Shown here: positions 1 through 9,260 of the stretch, one piece after another
Layout of the letters: each line of letters begins with the position of its first letter
Numbering within the stretch: the stretch's first letter is position 1
Origin: Salimicrobium album
GTDB taxonomy: Bacteria > Bacillota > Bacilli > Bacillales > Halobacillaceae
Direction: 5' to 3'
Length of the DNA: 64,000 bases
NCBI RefSeq assembly: GCF_900107115.1
Contig: NZ_FNOS01000002.1
Coordinates: 448,640-512,639 of the forward strand
Position numbers and translations under genes: made by a program
Notes under the pieces: generated by a model
What the model was told of the DNA's origin: nothing
Databases searched by the model: none
Seen by the model: only the letters and a program-made list of their open reading frames with translations

Positions 1-58
1 CCCTGTTTTTACTTCTGTCCGGCCAGGACGTGGGCAATGTTATTCGGAGGGGGGTGTA

Positions 59-523
59 ATGATGAAATGGGCAAAAAAAGATCTTGAACAATTCGTAAAA
101 GAAAAAGAATATATCGACACCCTTTTTATTCCATTGATACCAATTCATACCTCTATTGACGAAAAGATGACCGGTTCCGGTTTTCAGGCGGAACTGACGA
201 ATCTCTTCTCAAGAATCATTGAAGAGCAGTTCAGGGGAAGGATTGTGCTGGCTCCGGATTATTATTATATAGCCGGGAACGCGGAAGCCGAGGTGGAACG
301 AGTGAACAACTGGATAGACTCCTTCACCGAAAAACCTTTCTCTTACGTATTCTTGTTCAGTTTTGACAGAAACTGGAGAAAATCGGAAAGTGACCTTCGT
401 GGTGAACTGCTCTGGTTCCCCGGCCTGCGGAACGGAGATTTACAGTCCACGGAGACCCAGTCGTTCGTTAAAGAACAGGCGAAAGAAATCGTGGAGATTA
501 TTAAAGAAAGCTGGCAGACATAA
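59..523 (+). CDS. ypiF: YpiF family protein (DUF2487)
   Basis: A 154-residue soluble protein matching the DUF2487/YpiF family, which in Bacillaceae sits directly upstream of the qcr operon, as here. Its biochemical role is unknown. A strong ribosome site (CGGAGGGGGG at 46-54) precedes two consecutive ATG codons at 59 and 62, either of which could be used. A reading frame with a TAA at 57-59 runs in from the left edge and overlaps the first ATG, so an upstream gene probably ends here and is co-transcribed, but only 18 codons are visible and I cannot name it. The identification rests on sequence resemblance and on synteny with qcrA. Confidence 0.85.
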   Translation: MMKWAKKDLEQFVKEKEYIDTLFIPLIPIHTSIDEKMTGSGFQAELTNLFSRIIEEQFRGRIVLAPDYYYIAGNAEAEVERVNNWIDSFTEKPFSYVFLFSFDRNWRKSESDLRGELLWFPGLRNGDLQSTETQSFVKEQAKEIVEIIKESWQT

Positions 524-548
524 TTCCTACGCGACAGTTGATAATTTA

Positions 549-577
549 TTGACCGAACAGGCTTTTTACGCTATCAT
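549..577 (+). promoter_or_regulatory. Probable sigma-A promoter of the qcrABC operon
   Basis: TTGACC at 549-554 and TATCAT at 572-577 are separated by 17 bases, in the gap between ypiF and qcrA. The position fits an operon promoter with a leader of about 60 bases before the qcrA ribosome site. Confidence 0.55.
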
Positions 578-644
578 GGTAGTGTCTTAGTAAAGTATTT
601 TTAATATCCATGAAACATCGGGTCAGTATAGAGGGGGGAAAAGA

Positions 645-1142
645 ATGAGTGAACCAAAAAAAGTATCCCGTCGTCAATTTCTTAACTACACACTAACAGG
701 GCTCGGCGGTTTTATGGCCGCAGGAATGATGGCTCCCATGGTCAGATTTGCCATTGATCCTGTTTTCAAGCCCGCTGCGGCAGGCGATTTCCATTCTGTT
801 GCCGACGTTAAAGAAGTGACGAACGAACCACAGCGTTTTGAGTGGGAAGTGGAGCAGGTGGATGCCTGGTATGAATCCACTATCCAGAAAACAGCATGGG
901 TGTATCGCAAAGAAGATGACGAAATCATCGCACTATCACCTATCTGTACACACCTGGGCTGTACGGTGGACTGGGCCTCGAATGAGGAATATCCAAAACA
1001 GTTCTTTTGTCCATGTCACGGCGGACGCTATACGAAAGATGGAGTTAACGTTCCGGGCACGCCTCCGACCGCACCGCTACCGGTTTTTGAAACGAAGGTC
1101 GAAGAAGGCATGTTGTACTTAGGTGAAGAAATTGCTAGATAA
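645..1142 (+). CDS. qcrA: Menaquinol-cytochrome c reductase Rieske iron-sulfur subunit
   Basis: This is the 165-residue Rieske protein of the cytochrome b6c-type complex III, which passes electrons from menaquinol to cytochrome c at the membrane. Both 2Fe-2S ligand boxes are present: CTHLGC near residues 103-108 and CPCHGG near 124-129. The N terminus has a twin-arginine signal/anchor (SRRQF near residues 8-12 followed by a hydrophobic stretch), so folded export through TatAC is expected; tatA and tatC are encoded at 30.5-31.5 kb. GGGGGG precedes the ATG. The length equals that of Bacillus QcrA. It is first in qcrA-qcrB-qcrC, 14 bases ahead of qcrB. Confidence 0.97.
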   Translation: MSEPKKVSRRQFLNYTLTGLGGFMAAGMMAPMVRFAIDPVFKPAAAGDFHSVADVKEVTNEPQRFEWEVEQVDAWYESTIQKTAWVYRKEDDEIIALSPICTHLGCTVDWASNEEYPKQFFCPCHGGRYTKDGVNVPGTPPTAPLPVFETKVEEGMLYLGEEIAR

Positions 1143-1156
1143 AGGGGGCGTAGTTC

Positions 1157-1831
1157 ATGCTGCAAAAATTATATGATTGGGTCGATGAGCGTGTAGACGT
1201 CAACCCGATATGGCGAGATATCGCGGATCACGAAGTACCTGAACACGTGAACCCGGCGTACCACTTCTCGGCGTTTGTTTATTGTTTCGGTGGTCTTACG
1301 TTTTTCGTTACCGTAATTCAGATTTTATCAGGTATGTTTTTGACGATGTATTATGTACCTGACATTGAAAATGCTTGGAATTCAGTTTACTATCTGCAAA
1401 TGGAAGTTGCTCATGGACAAATCGTCCGGGGGATGCACCACTGGGGAGCCAGTGTTGTGACGGTCATGTTATTTTTACATACACTCAGGGTTTTCTTCCA
1501 GGGAGCTTACAAGAAACCGCGTGAACTCAACTGGATTGTCGGAGTTCTGTTGTTCTTCGTAATCCTGGGTCTGGGCTTTACCGGATACCTTCTTCCATGG
1601 GATAACAAAGCTTATTTTGCTACTCAGGTAGGTCTTGAAATTGCAGCAGCTACACCTGTCATAGGTGATATGCTGAGAACGTTACTCGCAGGTGATCAGT
1701 CTATCGTAGGAGCTCAGACACTTACAAGATTCTTTGCGATTCATGTGTTCTTCCTTCCAGCTGTACTATTCGGACTTCTTGGAGCACACTTTATTCTGAT
1801 AAGAAGACAAGGTATTTCAGGACCGCTATAA
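1157..1831 (+). CDS. qcrB: Menaquinol-cytochrome c reductase cytochrome b subunit
   Basis: The 224-residue cytochrome b6-type subunit, the expected length for the split Bacillus complex. It shows the N-terminal haem-ligand helices with paired histidines (MHHWGAS near residues 93-99 and FLHTLRVF further on) and a later histidine pair region (FAIHVFFLP). Four transmembrane helices are evident. It carries the quinol-oxidising site together with the N-terminal part of QcrC (subunit IV-like). It lies between qcrA and qcrC with short gaps, so all three are one transcript. Confidence 0.97.
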   Translation: MLQKLYDWVDERVDVNPIWRDIADHEVPEHVNPAYHFSAFVYCFGGLTFFVTVIQILSGMFLTMYYVPDIENAWNSVYYLQMEVAHGQIVRGMHHWGASVVTVMLFLHTLRVFFQGAYKKPRELNWIVGVLLFFVILGLGFTGYLLPWDNKAYFATQVGLEIAAATPVIGDMLRTLLAGDQSIVGAQTLTRFFAIHVFFLPAVLFGLLGAHFILIRRQGISGPL

Positions 1832-1860
1832 ATCTTTAGCGAAACAAAGGAGGGAAAGAC

Positions 1861-2664
1861 ATGCATAGAGGAAAAGGAATGAAATTTGTGGGAGATTCCC
1901 GTATCAAGGCGAACAAGGAGAGGAACGTCCCGAAGGATTATTCGGAATATCCCGGACGGACGGAAGCCTTCTGGCCTAACTTCCTGCTTAGAGAGTGGTT
2001 GACGGGCTCCGTGTTTCTTATAGGGTTTCTTATTTTGGTGGCTGCCCACCCTTCACCTCTCGAGCAGCAGGCCGACCCGACGAACGCAGGGTACATCCCG
2101 TTGCCCGACTGGTATTTTCTCTTTATTTACCAGTTGCTTAAATATCAGTTCGCAGGCGGTGAGTACATCGTAATCGGTGCTATCGTCATACCCGGTCTGG
2201 CTTTTACAGCTCTACTTCTCGCACCGTTTCTCGATCGTGCGCCGGGACGTAATGTCAATAAGCGTCCGATTGCTGTTGGGTTGATGCTGATCGGAGTAGC
2301 TACGACCATCTGGCTTACATACGAGTCGGTCTCAGGAGTTGACTACCAGGCACGCGGCGAGAAATATGCCGTGGACGTAGAAGCTCAGGAGTCGGAGGTG
2401 GAAATCGACACCGAAGCTGCAGGTTATGCCGCATATGAAGCCAACTGTATGCAGTGTCACGGCGAACAGCTTCAGGGTTCGGGCAATAACCCTTCGCTCT
2501 TGGAAACAGAGAAATCTGTAGAGGAAATCAAAGACATCGCTGTTAATGGTATAGGCAGTATGCCTGCTGATATGTTCAGCGGCTCTGATGAAGAACGTCA
2601 GCAACTGGCCGAATTCATTAAAGAAACTGCGAAAGCTAACAGTGGAGGCGGCTCTGGCGAGTAA
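1861..2664 (+). CDS. qcrC: Menaquinol-cytochrome c reductase cytochrome b/c subunit
   Basis: A 267-residue fusion typical of Bacillus: a subunit-IV-like membrane part (three hydrophobic helices over about residues 40-165) followed by a C-terminal class I cytochrome c domain with the haem-binding CMQCH motif near residues 196-200 and a distal methionine region (GIGSMPADMF). The start follows an AAAGGAGGG ribosome site. The tail ends in a Ser/Gly-rich stretch. It closes the operon, being followed 25 bases later by a strong terminator. Confidence 0.97.
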   Translation: MHRGKGMKFVGDSRIKANKERNVPKDYSEYPGRTEAFWPNFLLREWLTGSVFLIGFLILVAAHPSPLEQQADPTNAGYIPLPDWYFLFIYQLLKYQFAGGEYIVIGAIVIPGLAFTALLLAPFLDRAPGRNVNKRPIAVGLMLIGVATTIWLTYESVSGVDYQARGEKYAVDVEAQESEVEIDTEAAGYAAYEANCMQCHGEQLQGSGNNPSLLETEKSVEEIKDIAVNGIGSMPADMFSGSDEERQQLAEFIKETAKANSGGGSGE

Positions 2665-2688
2665 CTCCATTGGAACAGAGACATCTTT

Positions 2689-2723
2689 ACAAGTCGTGCT
2701 TATTAAGCACGACTTGTTTTTTT
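2689..2723 (+). terminator. Rho-independent terminator after qcrC
   Basis: ACAAGTCGTGCT pairs with AGCACGACTTGT across a short TATTA loop and is followed by seven T residues. Confidence 0.92.
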
Positions 2724-2785
2724 AAAGGAATGTCGCAGAAAATTCCGAAATGATGATAGTTTCTTTGAATGGGAGGCTGAACAGG

Positions 2786-3403
2786 GTGATAAGATACATA
2801 ATGCATTCAAGAGCGTTTTTGACCGTGTTGCTGCTTGTGAACCTTTTCGGAACGCTGTATGGATATATTTGGTACATACCTCAATTAGTCGATACCGCTC
2901 CGGTTTTTCTTATTTTTGTCCCCGATAGTCCGACGGCCAGTCTGTTTTTCACTATAGCTGTTGCGGGCTGGATTTTCGGCAAACACTTTAAATTAATTGA
3001 AGCTCTTGCTCTGGTGACACTCGTGAAATACGGGGTATGGGCAGTAGCTATGAATCTGCTGTCACTGACAGTCGAGGGGACGCTTCCCTGGACGAGTTAT
3101 ATGTTGATCGTCTCACACGGTGCCATGGCCCTGCAGGCACTGCTTTATCTCGGCAGATACCAATTCAGTTACATTCACCTCTCTATTGCAGCTGTATGGA
3201 CGCTTCACAATGACGTGATCGATTACGTGTTCGGACAGATGCCGGTATACCCTTCTATCAATCAGTATATGGACAAAATAGGTTACGGCACATTCTGGCT
3301 CAGTATAGGATGCATAGGAGTGGCATGGTTGGTTGTCAAATCCGGAACCGGGAAGAAGCTCAGGGAGAATACTCCCGCATCGCCGCTAAGAGATGTAAAG
3401 TGA
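2786..3403 (+). CDS. ypjA: YpjA family membrane protein (DUF1405)
   Basis: A polytopic membrane protein of the DUF1405/YpjA family with about six hydrophobic helices. Its position directly downstream of qcrC is conserved in Bacillaceae, and its function is unknown. The frame is open from ATG 2750, but the best start is GTG at 2786: GGGAGG at 2771-2776 sits nine bases before it, whereas nothing convincing precedes 2750. With the GTG start the product has 205 residues. The basic C-terminal tail (KKLRENTPAS) is probably cytoplasmic. Confidence 0.82.
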   Translation: MIRYIMHSRAFLTVLLLVNLFGTLYGYIWYIPQLVDTAPVFLIFVPDSPTASLFFTIAVAGWIFGKHFKLIEALALVTLVKYGVWAVAMNLLSLTVEGTLPWTSYMLIVSHGAMALQALLYLGRYQFSYIHLSIAAVWTLHNDVIDYVFGQMPVYPSINQYMDKIGYGTFWLSIGCIGVAWLVVKSGTGKKLRENTPASPLRDVK

Positions 3404-3580
3404 CATTCAGCGGGATTTTTGACTGATGCAAAGTTATGGACACGTTTGAAGAATAAAGGTAAAATTATAAGTGGAAAGTTATAGACGGAAGAGCAAGAGG
3501 AACGGTTATATCTTCCGCTATTCAACCTCCGGAAATTTGTGAAGACCTTTAGTTACTATGACAGGGGGAAAAGAAAAAAG

Positions 3581-4255
3581 ATGGAATTTCTTATTTACAT
3601 TGCAATAATTTTGATTCTGCCTTTATGGGCGCAGTCAAAAGTGAAGAGTACGTATAAAAAATACTCTAAAGTCGCTACATCCTCAGGGATGTCCGGGGCT
3701 CAGGTAGCACGAAAAATTCTGGATGATAACGGTTTATACGACGTCGGTGTGGAAGAAGTCAAAGGTACACTTACAGACCACTATGATCCGCGGAAGAAAG
3801 TGGTCCGTCTGTCTTCCCATAACTATCACTATGCTTCCCAGGCAGGGGCGGCCGTCGCTGCGCACGAAGTAGGACATGCCATCCAGGATGATCAGGAGTA
3901 TGCGTTCCTAAAGTTCCGGAGCGCTCTGGTACCGGTAGCCGGGTTCGGTTCAAACATATCCATATTTCTTATTATGGGTGGACTGCTGCTCGGCATGCAG
4001 CAGCTATTCCTGTTCGGGATCATCTTTTTCGCAGCAGCCGTGCTGTTCCAGCTCGTAACGCTTCCGGTGGAGTTCGATGCGTCCAACCGGGCGATGACAC
4101 AGATGATCTCCACGGGGGTCATTAAGAATGATGAAGAAAGAAGTACGAAAAAAGTTCTCAATGCAGCTGCGATGACTTACGTGGCGGGTGCTCTTGTCGC
4201 TCTGGCGGAACTTCTCCGGTTCATATTCATGTTTATCGGTATGAATCAAGATTAA
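3581..4255 (+). CDS. YugP-like zinc metallopeptidase (membrane)
   Basis: A membrane metallopeptidase of the YugP (peptidase M-like, DUF2268-unrelated) family. The zinc-binding HEVGH motif is at about residues 94-98, after a region rich in family signatures (DHYDPRKKVVRLS). An N-terminal hydrophobic helix and two or three more helices in the C-terminal half are seen. A GTG at 3539 would add 14 residues, but family members begin close to the ATG at 3581. It occupies the slot where B. subtilis has ypjB. The substrate is not known. Confidence 0.82.
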   Translation: MEFLIYIAIILILPLWAQSKVKSTYKKYSKVATSSGMSGAQVARKILDDNGLYDVGVEEVKGTLTDHYDPRKKVVRLSSHNYHYASQAGAAVAAHEVGHAIQDDQEYAFLKFRSALVPVAGFGSNISIFLIMGGLLLGMQQLFLFGIIFFAAAVLFQLVTLPVEFDASNRAMTQMISTGVIKNDEERSTKKVLNAAAMTYVAGALVALAELLRFIFMFIGMNQD

Positions 4256-4273
4256 ATGAAAGAAGCACTAAAA

Positions 4274-4315
4274 AAAGTAGCGGAGGCTTTAAGGCCCGCT
4301 ACTTTTCTTTTTGTA
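4274..4315. terminator. Bidirectional terminator between the YugP-like gene and ypjC
   Basis: AGTAGCGG...CCGCTACT stem with an A-run on the left and a T-run on the right lies between two convergent genes, so it can serve both strands. Confidence 0.85.
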
Positions 4316-5191
4316 TTATGGATCGATAGGGTTCTTGTTTTCATCGAGTGTGAAGCCTTCCCCGATTACATCGTGGACGTGGCTGACGGCGACGAAAGCA
4401 TGAGGATCGATGGTTTCTATAATCTGTTTCATCCGTACAATTTCCAATCGGCCTATAATACAGTACAACACATCCCTTTTTTCACCGGTGAACGTACCCC
4501 TTCCTTCAAGGGTAGTAACACCGCGGTCCATTTCAACGAGTATTTTACTGGCAATCTGTTCACTGTGGTTGGAAATGATTGTCACGCCCCTTGCAGCATA
4601 AGCCCCTTCCTGAATAAAGTCGATCACCCGGGCGCTTATGAACACGGCTACTAATGTGTACATCCCGCGAACCGGGTTCAGGTACGTAACGATAGAAGTA
4701 AAAATAACGACGGTGTCAAATAAGAACATAGCTCTGCCCATACTCCAACCGAGATGTTTATTGATGAGCCGGGCGATGATATCAACGCCTCCTGTCGTTC
4801 CTCCGTAGCGGAAAATGATGCCGAGACCAACTCCGATGAACACTCCGGCGAATAGCGAGGCCAGTGTAAGATCAGCGGAGAGATCGATTACAATCATGTA
4901 GGACTGTGCCACCCAAATGAACACGGAAACGGAGACTATGCCGAGAAGGGTGTAATAGAAAGTCTGCTTTCCGAGAGAGGTCCATCCTATAAGCAGAATG
5001 GGAATGTTAAGGACGATGTTCATAACCCCGGGGTCAAGATCGAAGAGGTATAATAAGAGCAGTGTAATCCCGGTGAAGCCACCCTCGCCCAGCTCGTTCT
5101 GGATGTTGAAATGTACAAGTCCGAAAGAGAAGATGGCAGATCCGAGTATGATGAATATAATATTTTTCCATTTTAATCCAATTTTTTTCAA
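4316..5191 (-). CDS. ypjC: YitT family membrane protein (YpjC)
   Basis: A 291-residue YitT-family protein: five or six hydrophobic helices (DUF161) over roughly residues 8-200, then a soluble C-terminal DUF2179 domain (about 215-285) that is thought to bind a small ligand. A TTG start is used, preceded by GAGGTGATTTC. The gene is convergent with the YugP-like gene and divergent from ypjD, the same place ypjC has in B. subtilis. The transported or sensed compound is unknown. Confidence 0.88.
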   Translation of the reverse strand: MKKIGLKWKNIIFIILGSAIFSFGLVHFNIQNELGEGGFTGITLLLLYLFDLDPGVMNIVLNIPILLIGWTSLGKQTFYYTLLGIVSVSVFIWVAQSYMIVIDLSADLTLASLFAGVFIGVGLGIIFRYGGTTGGVDIIARLINKHLGWSMGRAMFLFDTVVIFTSIVTYLNPVRGMYTLVAVFISARVIDFIQEGAYAARGVTIISNHSEQIASKILVEMDRGVTTLEGRGTFTGEKRDVLYCIIGRLEIVRMKQIIETIDPHAFVAVSHVHDVIGEGFTLDENKNPIDP

Positions 5192-5333
5192 GAAATCACC
5201 TCTGTAATATTTTTCTTTTCCTGTTTAATTATAAGGAAAGAGTATAGGACTTACAATAACAGTGGGAAAGATTTGTCAAACAGAGGAGTTTTAGCTACCA
5301 TTTAAGAAGATGCTTCGAAAGGAGTTCTGAGCT

Positions 5334-5663
5334 TTGAGTATATCGACTGAAGAAATGCAGGAACGGGTGGACCGCTATATATCGCAATACAAAGAGGGGT
5401 ATTTTTCCCCGTTGAGCATGCTTGCAAGACTCTCCGAAGAGGTAGGGGAGCTTGCCAGGGAAATCAACCACGTATACGGAGAGAAACCGAAGAAAGATTC
5501 GGAAGCGGAAAAGGCTCTGGAAGAAGAACTGGGGGACGTGATGTTTGTTCTTACAAGCTTTGCTAATTCCCTGGGTATAGATATATCGGAAGCTTTTGAT
5601 ATGTCTATGAGCAAAATCGAAACGAGAGATAAAGACAGATGGACAAAGAAGGAGGAAGACTGA
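5334..5663 (+). CDS. ypjD: MazG-like nucleotide pyrophosphohydrolase
   Basis: A 109-residue MazG-family protein expected to hydrolyse (d)NTPs to monophosphate plus pyrophosphate. The family's acidic metal-binding pattern is visible: [10 protein letters not shown] at about residues 37-46 and [11 protein letters not shown] near 64-74. The TTG start at 5334 has AAAGGAG nine bases upstream, matching the family N terminus. Its TGA stop overlaps the dapB ATG, so translation is probably coupled. Confidence 0.92.
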   Translation: MSISTEEMQERVDRYISQYKEGYFSPLSMLARLSEEVGELAREINHVYGEKPKKDSEAEKALEEELGDVMFVLTSFANSLGIDISEAFDMSMSKIETRDKDRWTKKEED

Positions 5664-6457
5664 TGATAAATGTAATAGTAGCCGGACCAAGAGGAAAGAT
5701 GGGAAGTGCCGCCCTTGATATGATCGAAGGTGAAGATAATTTACAGCTTGTCGGATGCATCGATCGAAAAAACGACCAGTCCCGTGTCAAAGATATTGAG
5801 GGACTTCCCCCGTTTGAAGCGAAAATTTATGAAGATGCCGAACAATGCCTGAAGGAAACGGATGCAGACGTGCTCATAGATTTGACGACTCCCGAATTCG
5901 GATATAAGCATACGAAAGCATCCCTTGAGCATGGAGTGCGTCCTGTAGTCGGTACGACCGGATTCACAGAGGAGCAGCTTCAGGAAGTCACAAAACTGAG
6001 TGAAGAGAAAAAACTTGGCGCCGTCATCGCTCCCAACTTTGCTACCGGTGCTGTACTTATGATGCAGTTTGCTAAATGGGCAGCAAAACATTTCCCGGAT
6101 GTGGAAATCATTGAAAAGCATCATGATCAGAAACTCGATGCTCCCTCGGGTACGGCTGTCAAAACGGCCCAGCTGATAAAAGAAGAGAGAGAAAGGAAAA
6201 GCCAGGGGCACCCGGAAGAAAAAGAGACGATTGAAGGGGCCCGCGGCGCAGATGTAGACGGAATGAAAATTCACAGTATGAGACTTCCGGGTCTCGTAGC
6301 CCATCAGGAAGTAGTGTTCGGTGGAGACGGGCAGACGCTTACCATCCAGCACGACTCCATGAATCGCGCATCCTTTATGTCCGGCGTGAAACTTTCGTGT
6401 GAAAAAGTGATGGAACTGGACACACTCGTTTACGGCCTCGAGCATCTGCTGGAATGA
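5663..6457 (+). CDS. dapB: 4-hydroxy-tetrahydrodipicolinate reductase
   Basis: This enzyme reduces 4-hydroxy-tetrahydrodipicolinate to tetrahydrodipicolinate in the lysine/meso-diaminopimelate pathway, so it also serves the cell wall. The dinucleotide-binding loop GPRGKMG is at about residues 9-15 and the catalytic signature [15 protein letters not shown] near residues 153-167. The ATG at 5663 overlaps the ypjD stop and has AAGGAGG upstream; a longer open frame from 5639 is not needed. The 264-residue length is normal. It begins the dapB-mgsA-bshA-cca-birA run. Confidence 0.97.
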   Translation: MINVIVAGPRGKMGSAALDMIEGEDNLQLVGCIDRKNDQSRVKDIEGLPPFEAKIYEDAEQCLKETDADVLIDLTTPEFGYKHTKASLEHGVRPVVGTTGFTEEQLQEVTKLSEEKKLGAVIAPNFATGAVLMMQFAKWAAKHFPDVEIIEKHHDQKLDAPSGTAVKTAQLIKEERERKSQGHPEEKETIEGARGADVDGMKIHSMRLPGLVAHQEVVFGGDGQTLTIQHDSMNRASFMSGVKLSCEKVMELDTLVYGLEHLLE

Positions 6458-6515
6458 ACAGAACTGAAAAATAAAAGGCCCGTCGTCAAATACATCATTA
6501 CAGGGGAGGAACCAC

Positions 6516-6920
6516 ATGCACATTGCACTTGTAGCTCATGATAAAAAGAAGGATGACCTGGTAAATTTTGTGCAGGCGTATCTGCCTGTGCTGGAGAACC
6601 ACAACCTTTACGCCACAGGGACGACCGGAGCAAGAATTGAAGAGGCTACGGGTCTTGATCTGGTTAAGTTCCAGTCCGGACCGCTCGGAGGTGATCAGCA
6701 GATCGGTGCAAAAATTGCAGAGGAAGTGATGGACGTTGTAATTTTCTTCCGGGACCCACTGACTGCCCAGCCCCATGAGCCGGACATCAGTGCGCTTTTG
6801 CGTCTGTGTGATGTTCACCAGATCCCTCTCTCCACTAACATGGCAGGAGCCGAAATGCTCGTTCATGGTATAAGCAGAGGCGACCTTGATTACCGGCAAA
6901 TAAAGAAAGAGTCTAAATGA
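6516..6920 (+). CDS. mgsA: Methylglyoxal synthase
   Basis: A 134-residue methylglyoxal synthase converting dihydroxyacetone phosphate to methylglyoxal and phosphate. The phosphate-binding GTTGARIEE, the [12 protein letters not shown] loop and the catalytic aspartate region FFRDP are all present. The start ATG follows GGGGAGG. In B. subtilis mgsA is followed by bshB1 and bshA, but here bshA comes next after 17 bases, so bshB1 is missing from the block. Confidence 0.97.
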   Translation: MHIALVAHDKKKDDLVNFVQAYLPVLENHNLYATGTTGARIEEATGLDLVKFQSGPLGGDQQIGAKIAEEVMDVVIFFRDPLTAQPHEPDISALLRLCDVHQIPLSTNMAGAEMLVHGISRGDLDYRQIKKESK

Positions 6921-6937
6921 AATTGAAGGTGACGTAA

Positions 6938-8071
6938 ATGTCCAAAATAGGTATTACGTGTTACCCGACCGTGGGCGGGTCCGGGGTATTGGCGACGGAA
7001 CTCGGGAAGTTCCTTGCTGAAAAGGGGCACGAAGTCCATTTTATAACGACGCAGATCCCTTTCCGGTTGAACAAAATATATCCGAACATCTATTTCCATG
7101 AAGTGGAAGTGAACAACTATCCGGTCTTCCAGCATCCCCCTTACGATCTCGCTCTTGCCAACAAAATGGCGGAGGTAGCGAAACGGGAGGAACTCGATCT
7201 GCTGCACGTCCATTATGCTATGCCTCATGCAGTATGTGCTATTCTGGCTAAGCAGATGTGCAGCGAACTGGATCTTAAAGTTATTACTACGCTTCACGGA
7301 ACAGATATCACCGTACTCGGCATTGACGATAACCTGAAACAGTTGATCAAATTCGGGATCGAGAAGTCGGATGCGGTAACAGCCGTTTCCAACAGTCTTG
7401 TGGATCAGACGAGAAGAATGCTGGATACGGAAAAAGACATGCACGTCGTCCATAATTTCGTGGACGAGCGGGAATACCAACACGTAGACTCGCGCAACCT
7501 GAAACAGCAGTTTAACATTGGGGAAGACGAAAAGGTCGTTATCCACGTCTCTAATTTCCGTAAGGTGAAACGGGTGGAAGACGTAGTCCGCTCTTTTCAT
7601 CTGATACAGCAGGAAGTGACTGCAAAACTTGTTCTGGTCGGAGACGGTCCCGAATTCAACAAGGTGTATAACCTGGTGGAGCAGCTCGGCATAGAAGAGA
7701 AAGTACTGTTTGTGGGTAAACAGGAACGTGTACAGGAGCTTTTATCGATTGCGGATGTAAAGCTTTTGTTAAGCGAGAAGGAGAGCTTCGGTCTCGTATT
7801 GCTTGAAGCTATGGCATGCGGAGTTCCCTGCATAGGAACGAACATAGGAGGAATTCCCGAAGTCATAGACGATGGCGTGGATGGCTATATCGTAGAGGTT
7901 CAGGACATAGAACAGGTGAAGGAAAAAGCGCTTCGGATACTGAAAGATGCTCAGCTCAGTCGCTCGTTTTCCGAAAACGCCGTCCGGGCGGTAAGTGAGA
8001 AGTTTTCGGCAGAGAAAATCGTTAAACAGTACGAAAAACTGTATGAGCAGGTGTTGCACAGTGAACTTTAA
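6938..8071 (+). CDS. bshA: N-acetyl-alpha-D-glucosaminyl L-malate synthase
   Basis: A GT4-family glycosyltransferase of 377 residues that joins GlcNAc to L-malate, the first step of bacillithiol synthesis. The N-terminal [11 protein letters not shown] nucleotide-sugar fold and the C-terminal signature [16 protein letters not shown] with GIPEVI are visible. Length and N terminus agree with Bacillus BshA. The end overlaps the cca start by 11 bases. The usual partner deacetylase gene bshB1 is not beside it. Confidence 0.95.
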   Translation: MSKIGITCYPTVGGSGVLATELGKFLAEKGHEVHFITTQIPFRLNKIYPNIYFHEVEVNNYPVFQHPPYDLALANKMAEVAKREELDLLHVHYAMPHAVCAILAKQMCSELDLKVITTLHGTDITVLGIDDNLKQLIKFGIEKSDAVTAVSNSLVDQTRRMLDTEKDMHVVHNFVDEREYQHVDSRNLKQQFNIGEDEKVVIHVSNFRKVKRVEDVVRSFHLIQQEVTAKLVLVGDGPEFNKVYNLVEQLGIEEKVLFVGKQERVQELLSIADVKLLLSEKESFGLVLLEAMACGVPCIGTNIGGIPEVIDDGVDGYIVEVQDIEQVKEKALRILKDAQLSRSFSENAVRAVSEKFSAEKIVKQYEKLYEQVLHSEL

Positions 8072-9260
8072 ACAGCACGCGTTGTTTGGTCCGGCCATAG
8101 AAGTGATTTCCGCCATTGAAGATCATGGGGGGGAAGCTTTTATGGTGGGAGGCTGCGTAAGAGACTTCCTTCTGGGACAGGAAGTAAAAGATGTAGACAT
8201 AGCAACCTCCCTTCGCCCCAAAGAGATCATAAACATATTCGATAAAGTCATCCCTGTCGGAATAGAGCATGGCACCGTAATTGTAAGACAAAGGTCCCTT
8301 TCATTCGAAGTGACGACTTACAGAATGGAAGAGGACTACGAAGATTACAGACACCCGAGTCAGGTGTATTTCGTTTCATCGATAGAACAGGATCTGTCAC
8401 GCAGGGATTTCACTATGAATGCGATGGCTATGACTTCCGGAGGCCGGCTGATCGATCCTTTCTCCGGGGAGAAAGCGATCAGTGAAAAGCAGATCGAGAC
8501 GGTGGGAAGCCCCTCGAATCGTTTTGAAGAAGACCCGTTACGAATGATGAGGGCTCTCCGGTTTTCCTCCCAACTCGGGTTTACAGTCAGTCCTTCCGTG
8601 CTGGAAGTGATAAAAGAAAAAAGCTCTTTGCTGCAGCACCTGTCCGTGGAAAGATTAGCTGCGGAGTTCGAAAAGACGGTTGCAGGCCCGTGGTATCGTA
8701 AAGGGTTGAATTATCTCGCCGGGACGGGGGTGTTTGCACACCTTCCGGTATTCTGTGCCCACACGGATGCGGCCGGGCGGTTCCCCTTGGTAAGATTGCG
8801 GGATTGGAGCGAAATGCTCAGTTTTTACCATCAGCAGATCCCCGGGGTACCAGCAGAAGATTGGGGCAGGAAGTGGAAACTTTCAAACCGTACGAAGAAG
8901 AAGGCCCAGAATATTTCCGGAGCGGTTCAGATGTATAAAGAGCGGGGGCTTGGGAATTATCTGCTTTACACTCTTGGGGAAGCCGACTTGGGCAGCTGGG
9001 TAAACGTAATGAGAAGTCTGGGATATGAATTGGAGACGGACCCGGTCGAACGATACCGGTCGCTTCCGATCCATTCCCGGTCGGAGCTCCATCTTGATAC
9101 GGAAGAACTGCTGCAGCTGTTCCCGGAACGAAAGAAAGGAAAGTGGATCGGCGAATATTTAAATGCTCTGGTGCAGAGTGTGGTGGAAGGAAATTGTGTA
9201 AACGAGAAGGATGAGTTGATAAAATGGATAATAGAACTGGATCGACAAAGACAAGGCTGA
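8061..9260 (+). CDS. cca: CCA tRNA nucleotidyltransferase
   Basis: A 399-residue class II CCA-adding enzyme that builds the 3' CCA end of tRNAs. The nucleotidyltransferase core appears as [10 protein letters not shown] near residues 32-41 followed by the metal-binding DVDIAT, and [10 protein letters not shown] and [12 protein letters not shown] follow in order. The start is taken as GTG 8061, which overlaps the end of bshA; the frame is open further upstream but that part is inside bshA. The end overlaps birA, suggesting tight coupling. Confidence 0.94.
   Translation: MNFKQHALFGPAIEVISAIEDHGGEAFMVGGCVRDFLLGQEVKDVDIATSLRPKEIINIFDKVIPVGIEHGTVIVRQRSLSFEVTTYRMEEDYEDYRHPSQVYFVSSIEQDLSRRDFTMNAMAMTSGGRLIDPFSGEKAISEKQIETVGSPSNRFEEDPLRMMRALRFSSQLGFTVSPSVLEVIKEKSSLLQHLSVERLAAEFEKTVAGPWYRKGLNYLAGTGVFAHLPVFCAHTDAAGRFPLVRLRDWSEMLSFYHQQIPGVPAEDWGRKWKLSNRTKKKAQNISGAVQMYKERGLGNYLLYTLGEADLGSWVNVMRSLGYELETDPVERYRSLPIHSRSELHLDTEELLQLFPERKKGKWIGEYLNALVQSVVEGNCVNEKDELIKWIIELDRQRQG

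Noticed and set aside
5295..5690. Minus-strand 131-codon frame over ypjD
   Set aside because: A shadow of ypjD, which has MazG motifs and a ribosome site; the minus-strand frame has neither.
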